Shown here: positions 59,903 to 64,000 of the stretch, piece by piece
How the letters are laid out: every line of letters begins with the position of its first letter
Position numbering within the stretch: position 1 is the first letter of the stretch
Source: Pannonibacter anstelovis
GTDB lineage: Bacteria; Pseudomonadota; Alphaproteobacteria; Rhizobiales; Stappiaceae
Assembly (NCBI RefSeq): GCF_036881715.1
Contig: NZ_JBAKBF010000003.1
Coordinates: 372,001 to 436,000 of the forward strand
Direction: 5' to 3'
Length of the DNA stretch: 64,000 nucleotides
The notes under the pieces: model-generated
What the model was told of the DNA's origin: nothing
What the model saw: only the letters and a program-made list of their open reading frames with translations
Databases searched by the model: none
Program-made: the position numbers and the translations under genes

Positions 59903-59917
59903 TTAACGCTTCATTAA
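59903..59917. promoter_or_regulatory. CtrA-type binding site between ftsE and the zinc-ribbon gene
   Basis: TTAA-CGCTTCA-TTAA (59903-59917), followed by AC, matches the CtrA full-site consensus TTAA-N7-TTAA. It is centred 49 bases before ftsE and 149 bases before the divergent gene. Confidence 0.6.
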
Positions 59918-60058
59918 ACATATGAATGTCCTCTGAACCAGAATTGGGGGAGCTCTAACGCAGGTCTTCCCCCCAATTCAGCACCGGACTGCTATCATCC
60001 GCATCATGGATGGCATCATCAAGGCCCCGCGAGGCCGTGGAGCGAGGGTCTCCCGAAC

Positions 60059-61063
60059 ATGAAGATCACCTGTCCGGACTGCGATACTTCCTACGATATC
60101 AAGCCGGAAATGGTCGGACCGGAAGGGCGCAGCGTGAAATGCGCGCGCTGCGGAAACCGCTGGTTCATCAGCCCGCGCAAGGAAGATATCCCCGTCGCTG
60201 CTTCCCCGGCCGCCTCTTCCGGAGGCGCCGCAAAGGCGGCTGCAAAGCCTGCCATGGCGATCGAGGACGAGCCGGAGACAGACGAGGACGAGGATGAAGC
60301 GGCATGGGCGGAGGACGCTACGGAGGAAGAAGCCCTTGTCCAGGCACGCGCGCTTGAAGACGATGAGCCCGAACCTGCCAAAGGATCTGTGGATACTCAG
60401 GGTAAATCAAAGACTGGTAGAGACGCTCCGCCGGAATACCCAGATGTAGTGGATGCCGATGAAAATGATGAAACGGACGAAGAGGAAAATGCTCGCCGTA
60501 CGATTGACATCGAGTCCCTTGCCAAGCGCAAGAAGATCAAGGTTAACACGAAAAAACCCCGGCGGGAGCGCGACTGGTCATTCCTGACCCGTCACGTGAC
60601 TGTGAACAACCTGCGCCGCGCAGGTGGCCTTTTGATCTTTCTTGTTGCGGTGGGACTCAGCGCGCTCATCTTCACGAACCGCCAGTTTGTGGTCAAACAT
60701 GTGCCGGACCTTGCCAGTCTGTTCGACATGATGGGACTTCCGGTGAACTTGCGCGGACTTGAGTTCCGTGATTTGAGAACATTCAGGGAAGTCGACGAGG
60801 GGACCATCGTTCTGGTTGTCGAGGGGACAATCCAGAGCGTATCGGAACAGCCTGCCGCAGTACCTGCGGTGCGCCTGTCGCTGCGAAGCGAGGATCAGCA
60901 GGAGATTTACGCCTGGACCCTCGAACCGCGTGCGGTGGCATTGGAGCCGGGCGCAGATACGCGCTTCAGGACCAGGCTGACAGATCCCCCCGCAGACGCC
61001 GCAGACATTCAGGTCCGCTTTGTGGACCGCCGCTCAGGACAAGCAGCAGAAGCGACAAAATGA
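60059..61063 (+). CDS. MJ0042-type zinc-ribbon membrane protein
   Basis: 334 residues. N-terminal zinc ribbon KITCPDCDTSYDIKPEMV ... VKCARCGNRWF (two CxxC, residues 5-35), a long very acidic linker (about 60-150, Asp/Glu runs), a basic stretch, one membrane helix (GLLIFLVAVGLSALIFTN, about 186-203), and a periplasmic beta-type domain (DUF3426-like). Such proteins are frequent in alphaproteobacteria and not functionally defined. It overlaps hpt by four bases. Confidence 0.88.
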   Translation: MKITCPDCDTSYDIKPEMVGPEGRSVKCARCGNRWFISPRKEDIPVAASPAASSGGAAKAAAKPAMAIEDEPETDEDEDEAAWAEDATEEEALVQARALEDDEPEPAKGSVDTQGKSKTGRDAPPEYPDVVDADENDETDEEENARRTIDIESLAKRKKIKVNTKKPRRERDWSFLTRHVTVNNLRRAGGLLIFLVAVGLSALIFTNRQFVVKHVPDLASLFDMMGLPVNLRGLEFRDLRTFREVDEGTIVLVVEGTIQSVSEQPAAVPAVRLSLRSEDQQEIYAWTLEPRAVALEPGADTRFRTRLTDPPADAADIQVRFVDRRSGQAAEATK

Positions 61064-61623
61064 AGCCGGTGATCCATACCCTTTACGATGAAGCCGAGAT
61101 CGCCGCACGGGTCGAAAGCCTTGCCAGCGAAGTGGCTTCTTCCCGTCCGCATCAGCTGCTGGTCGTGGCTGTGCTCAAGGGCAGCTTCATTTTCGCAGCA
61201 GATCTGGTGCGCGCCATGCACCGTGCCGGTCTGGAACTCGAAATGGAGTTCATGCATTTGTCCAGCTACGGGGCAGGGACCGTAAGCTCTGGAAATGTTC
61301 AGGTTCTGCGTGACGTTGAAAGTCTTGTTAAGGATCGCGATATCATACTGGCGGATGATATTCTGGAATCCGGACGTACCCTGAAGTTCGCCAAGGACAG
61401 GCTTCTTGAAAGGGGCGCGCGTTCGGTCAAGGTCGCCGCACTTCTGGACAAACCGCATCACAGAAAGGCCGATATTCAGGCTGACTATGTGGGCTTTAAT
61501 TGTCCGGACAAGTTTGTCGTGGGTTACGGGATGGACATGGGGCACGCCTGGCGGCAGTTGCCCTTCATCGGGTATGTAGCCGGGGAAGAGGCTACACCCC
61601 CTCGCGAAACAACGGGAGTGTGA
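61060..61623 (+). CDS. hpt: Hypoxanthine phosphoribosyltransferase
   Basis: 187 residues. Purine salvage: hypoxanthine or guanine plus PRPP to the nucleotide. VAVLKGSFIFAADLVRAM, MEFMHLSSYG, the PRPP motif DIILADDILESGRTLKF and the base-binding VGFNCPDKFVVGYGMD are all present. Translationally coupled to the zinc-ribbon gene (ATGA) and one base before cpdR. Confidence 0.93.
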   Translation: MKPVIHTLYDEAEIAARVESLASEVASSRPHQLLVVAVLKGSFIFAADLVRAMHRAGLELEMEFMHLSSYGAGTVSSGNVQVLRDVESLVKDRDIILADDILESGRTLKFAKDRLLERGARSVKVAALLDKPHHRKADIQADYVGFNCPDKFVVGYGMDMGHAWRQLPFIGYVAGEEATPPRETTGV

Positions 61624-61624
61624 T

Positions 61625-62020
61625 ATGGCCCGGATTCTTCTGACGGAAGATGACGAGGCGGTTCGCAGCTTTGTGAAACGCGCCCTTGAACTGGATGGCC
61701 ACACCGTCTGCGCCTCGGAAGATGGCGGAGCGGCGCTGGAAACACTCGTCCGCGAGAGAGGCAGCTTCGATCTGCTGCTGTCCGACATCAAGATGCCGGT
61801 GATGGATGGTATCGCCCTCGCGCTGGCCACCGCCCGCGACTGGCCGAGCCTGCCGATCCTGCTGATGACCGGTTTTGCCGATCAGCGTGAACGGGCCAAC
61901 GGCCTCGACGAGCTGGTGCATGATGTCATCACCAAGCCCTTCTCGCTGGCCGATATCCGCCAGGCTGTGCGTGATGCCATCCACGGGGTCGTTCGCGAGC
62001 AGCGCCGCCTGTCGGCCTGA
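61625..62020 (+). CDS. cpdR: Single-domain response regulator CpdR
   Basis: 131 residues, a receiver domain only. Acidic pocket EDDE (8-11), phospho-acceptor Asp54 in LLLSDIKMPVMDG, Thr/Ser in LLMTGFAD, and conserved Lys in VITKPFSLADI. The DIKMPVMDGIALAL stretch and length are typical of CpdR. In Caulobacter, unphosphorylated CpdR primes ClpXP to degrade cell-cycle proteins and helps remove CtrA. It follows hpt by one base and ends in a terminator. Confidence 0.92.
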   Translation: MARILLTEDDEAVRSFVKRALELDGHTVCASEDGGAALETLVRERGSFDLLLSDIKMPVMDGIALALATARDWPSLPILLMTGFADQRERANGLDELVHDVITKPFSLADIRQAVRDAIHGVVREQRRLSA

Positions 62021-62066
62021 GCAGCTGTCTCCTGTCTTACCGGACGCAACAGGTCCGGCACATGTG

Positions 62067-62096
62067 AACCCGGCGTTTTCGCCGGGTTTTATTTTG
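62067..62096 (+). terminator. Intrinsic terminator after cpdR
   Basis: AACCCGGCG (62067-62075), loop TTTT, CGCCGGGTT (62080-62088), then TTATTTTG. Confidence 0.93.
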
Positions 62097-62243
62097 GGCG
62101 GCTCAGCGCTGCCGCGCCTGAGAGCTTCAAGAGATACCCGCCGAAAGGCGAGTGGAAAAAGCGGCCGCCACCGTCTAGCTTTTGCGTTCCAGCTTTTGCA
62201 CTGCACAAACGCAGTGCCGCCAAGATCTGCAGGAGGACGGCCC

Positions 62244-63134
62244 GTGACCGCAAGCTTCAAGCCCCGCCGCTCGGCGCTCTACATGCCTGGCTCCAATGCC
62301 AGGGCACTGGAAAAGGCCCGCAGCCTCGCCGTGGACTGCCTGTTGCTGGATCTGGAAGATGCCGTGGCTCCCGATGCCAAGGAAGATGCCCGCCGCCAGG
62401 TGTGCGAGGCCGTGATGGCTGGTGCCTTTGCAGGCCGTGAGGCGGTGATCCGCATCAATGGTCTTGATACCCAGTGGGGTGAGGCGGATCTGGAGGCGGC
62501 AATCGCGGCTGCGCCCGGCGCAATCCTCCTGCCTAAGGTTTCGTCCCTCGCCGATGTGGAGCGCGTGGCGCACCGGCTGAAGCTGGCAGGTGCTCCCGCC
62601 TCGGTAAAGCTCTGGGCGATGATGGAAACGCCGCAGGCCATGCTGCATGCAGCCAGCATTGCCTCGGCGGGACGGGACCCCGAAACCCGGCTTGCCTGCC
62701 TCGTCATGGGCACTAATGACCTTGCCAAGGAAACCCGCGCCCGCCTGCTGCCGGGCCGGACTGTCATGATGCCCTGGCTGATGACCTGCGTGGCCGCCGC
62801 AAGGGCGGGCGGGCTCGATATCCTTGACGGTGTCTACAATGATTTCAACGATCTGGACGGTTTTGCCGCCGAATGCGCGCAAGGGGCGGAGATGGGCATG
62901 GACGGCAAGACGCTGATCCATCCCAAGCAGATTGAGGCTTGTCACGCTGCCTTCTCGCCCTCGGAGGCTGAAATCGCCTGGGCGCAGAAGATCAACGATG
63001 CCTTCGCCCTGCCGGAAAATGCCAGCAAGGGGGCGATCCAGATCGACGGCAAGATGGTGGAGCGGCTTCACGCGGACATGGGGCTCAGGGTGCTGGCCAT
63101 CGCCAAGGCCATGGCGGCAGCTGCGCAGGAATGA
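62244..63134 (+). CDS. CitE-like HpcH/HpaI aldolase/lyase family protein
   Basis: 296 residues. TIM-barrel CoA-ester lyase family: RRSALYMPGSNARALEKA start, LLLDLEDAVAPDAKEDAR with the metal-binding Glu/Asp, IRINGLDTQWGEADL, ILLPKVSS, MMETPQAM and GKTLIHPKQIEACH. Homologues act as malyl-CoA or citramalyl-CoA lyases or malyl-CoA thioesterase; no citrate lyase partners are nearby, so not CitE of citrate lyase itself. The GTG at 62244 has AGGAGG seven bases upstream; the frame is open further back into cpdR but without meaning. Confidence 0.92.
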   Translation: MTASFKPRRSALYMPGSNARALEKARSLAVDCLLLDLEDAVAPDAKEDARRQVCEAVMAGAFAGREAVIRINGLDTQWGEADLEAAIAAAPGAILLPKVSSLADVERVAHRLKLAGAPASVKLWAMMETPQAMLHAASIASAGRDPETRLACLVMGTNDLAKETRARLLPGRTVMMPWLMTCVAAARAGGLDILDGVYNDFNDLDGFAAECAQGAEMGMDGKTLIHPKQIEACHAAFSPSEAEIAWAQKINDAFALPENASKGAIQIDGKMVERLHADMGLRVLAIAKAMAAAAQE

Positions 63135-63170
63135 TATGCCGGAGTCATCTTTGTTCCTGGAAAGATTGCC

Positions 63171-63374
63171 ATGAAACTCTACCGCTTTATCACCGGTCCC
63201 GATGACAGCCAGTTCTGCCACCGCGTCACGCAAGCCCTCAACAAGGGCTGGGAACTGGCCGGTGCGCCGCAGCTGACCTTTGATGCCACCCGCGGCATCG
63301 TTGTCTGCGGTCAGGCGGTGACCAAGGAAGTGCCGGGCGATTACACCCCGGATATCAAGCTCGGCGACTACTGA
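63171..63374 (+). CDS. DUF1737 domain-containing small protein
   Basis: 67 residues: MKLYRFITGPDDSQFCHRVT, then LNKGWELAGAPQLTFD and IVVCGQAVTKEV. This matches the DUF1737 family across its whole length. It is probably cytoplasmic and its function is unknown. It lies 36 bases after the lyase gene and may share its transcript. Confidence 0.85.
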   Translation: MKLYRFITGPDDSQFCHRVTQALNKGWELAGAPQLTFDATRGIVVCGQAVTKEVPGDYTPDIKLGDY

Positions 63375-63382
63375 GCCGCTTG

Positions 63383-64000
63383 ATGAGCACCGCAGGGCGG
63401 AAGGCAGGGGCTGCCGGCGTCGCTGGCTGGGTTCTGTTCGACTGGGCAGCCCAGCCCTTCTTCACACTGGTGACGACCTTCGTCTTCGCGCCCTATTTTG
63501 CCTCCGCCCTTGCCGCCACCCCGGCGGAAGGGCAGGCCCTCTGGGGCTATGCCACCTCGGCGGCGGGTCTTGCCATTGCACTGCTCGCCCCGTTCCTCGG
63601 CTGCGTTGCCGATGCAGGGGGCGCGCGAAAGCCGTGGATTGCGGCTCTGGCCGTGCCCTATGTCCTGTCCTGCGTTGCCCTATGGTGGGCCATTCCCGGC
63701 ACCGGCTACGGGATTGCCGTGGCGCTGGCGGGCTACGCGCTGGGCACGCTTGCCATCGAATTTGCCACGGTCTTCAACAATTCCATGATGGGCTCGCTGG
63801 TGGCGCGGGACAGGCTTGGCCGACTGTCGGGCGCGGGCTGGGCAGCCGGCTATCTGGGCGGGCTCGTCAGCCTCGTCATGGTGCTTGGCTTCATGGCGGC
63901 CAATCCGGAAACGGGCAAGACCCTGCTGGGCGCAGACCCGCTTTTCGGGCTTGATCCGGCCTCGCGCGAGGGGGACAGAGCGTCGGGGCCATTCTCGGCG
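63383..64000 (+). CDS. MFS transporter, UMF1 type (3' end outside window)
   Basis: 206 residues visible; runs off the window. It starts MSTAGRKAGAAGVAGWVLFDWAAQPFFTLV, the WxxYDWA-like start of the UMF1/ATG22-related MFS family (here WVLFDWAAQPF). About four to five membrane segments are seen. Other family members carry small solutes; the substrate is unknown. It begins eight bases after the DUF1737 gene. Confidence 0.85.
   Translation, partial: MSTAGRKAGAAGVAGWVLFDWAAQPFFTLVTTFVFAPYFASALAATPAEGQALWGYATSAAGLAIALLAPFLGCVADAGGARKPWIAALAVPYVLSCVALWWAIPGTGYGIAVALAGYALGTLAIEFATVFNNSMMGSLVARDRLGRLSGAGWAAGYLGGLVSLVMVLGFMAANPETGKTLLGADPLFGLDPASREGDRASGPFSA

Noticed and set aside
60594..60601. Isolated CACGTG palindromes elsewhere (for example 60594, 52962, 40030) as further parS sites
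   Set aside because: They lack the TGTTT/AAACA flanks that define parS.

Overview
The window is a GC-rich alphaproteobacterial chromosome segment, most likely from the Hyphomicrobiales (Rhizobiales). The order rho - mnmE - mnmG - rsmG - parA - parB on the plus strand, followed by holA - lptE - leuS on the minus strand, is the classic origin-proximal block of that order. ffh - chorismate mutase - rpsP - rimM - trmD - rplS - leuC, etfBA - hbd, argH - lptM - lysA and cpdR fit the same assignment. Genus cannot be fixed from the sequence alone. No rRNA, tRNA, CRISPR array, phage or transposase was seen.

Layout. 1-7.9 kb: chromosome-segregation region with rho (3' end), a GNAT gene, mnmEG, rsmG, parAB and seven parS-type sites. 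7.9-13.1 kb: holA, lptE, leuS, then a YggS-family PLP protein. 13.2-17.5 kb: acs, an orphan TadG-like vWA protein of lower GC, and an HNH nuclease. 17.7-24.4 kb: leuC and the ribosome/SRP block. 24.8-26.8 kb: VOC protein and TrkH. 26.8-32.9 kb: complete urease operon ureD-A-B-C-(GST)-E-F-G behind a probable sigma-54 promoter. 33-45.2 kb: a D,D-carboxypeptidase, a His-rich COG0523 GTPase, TesB, a UbiH-type hydroxylase, SDR, corrinoid adenosyltransferase, rhomboid, etfBA, hbd and an acyl-CoA synthetase. 45.2-46.4 kb: three very small proteins with a shared C-terminal motif and CtrA-type boxes. 46.4-58 kb: TlpA-like thioredoxin, argH, lptM, lysA, a TIGR02302/DUF4175 giant, DMT transporter, GNAT, DUF2125, ChaC, PlsC and YdcF. 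58-64 kb: ftsEX, a zinc-ribbon membrane protein, hpt, cpdR, a CitE-like lyase, DUF1737, and the start of an MFS transporter.

How parts connect. The main theme is the cell cycle: ParAB with a dense parS array; CtrA-type TTAA-N7-TTAA boxes in front of ftsEX and the small-protein cluster; and CpdR, which in Caulobacter controls ClpXP proteolysis including that of CtrA. The most unusual sequence signal is that six of the seven parS sites carry the same asymmetric change, which turns one half-site into a GANTC motif, the target of the cell-cycle methyltransferase CcrM. A second theme is nitrogen and nickel: the urease operon with a sigma-54-type promoter and an embedded glutathione S-transferase gene, plus a metallochaperone-type GTPase nearby.

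Starts were moved inward from the longest open frame wherever a ribosome-binding site and family N-terminus supported it. These choices are noted per gene.
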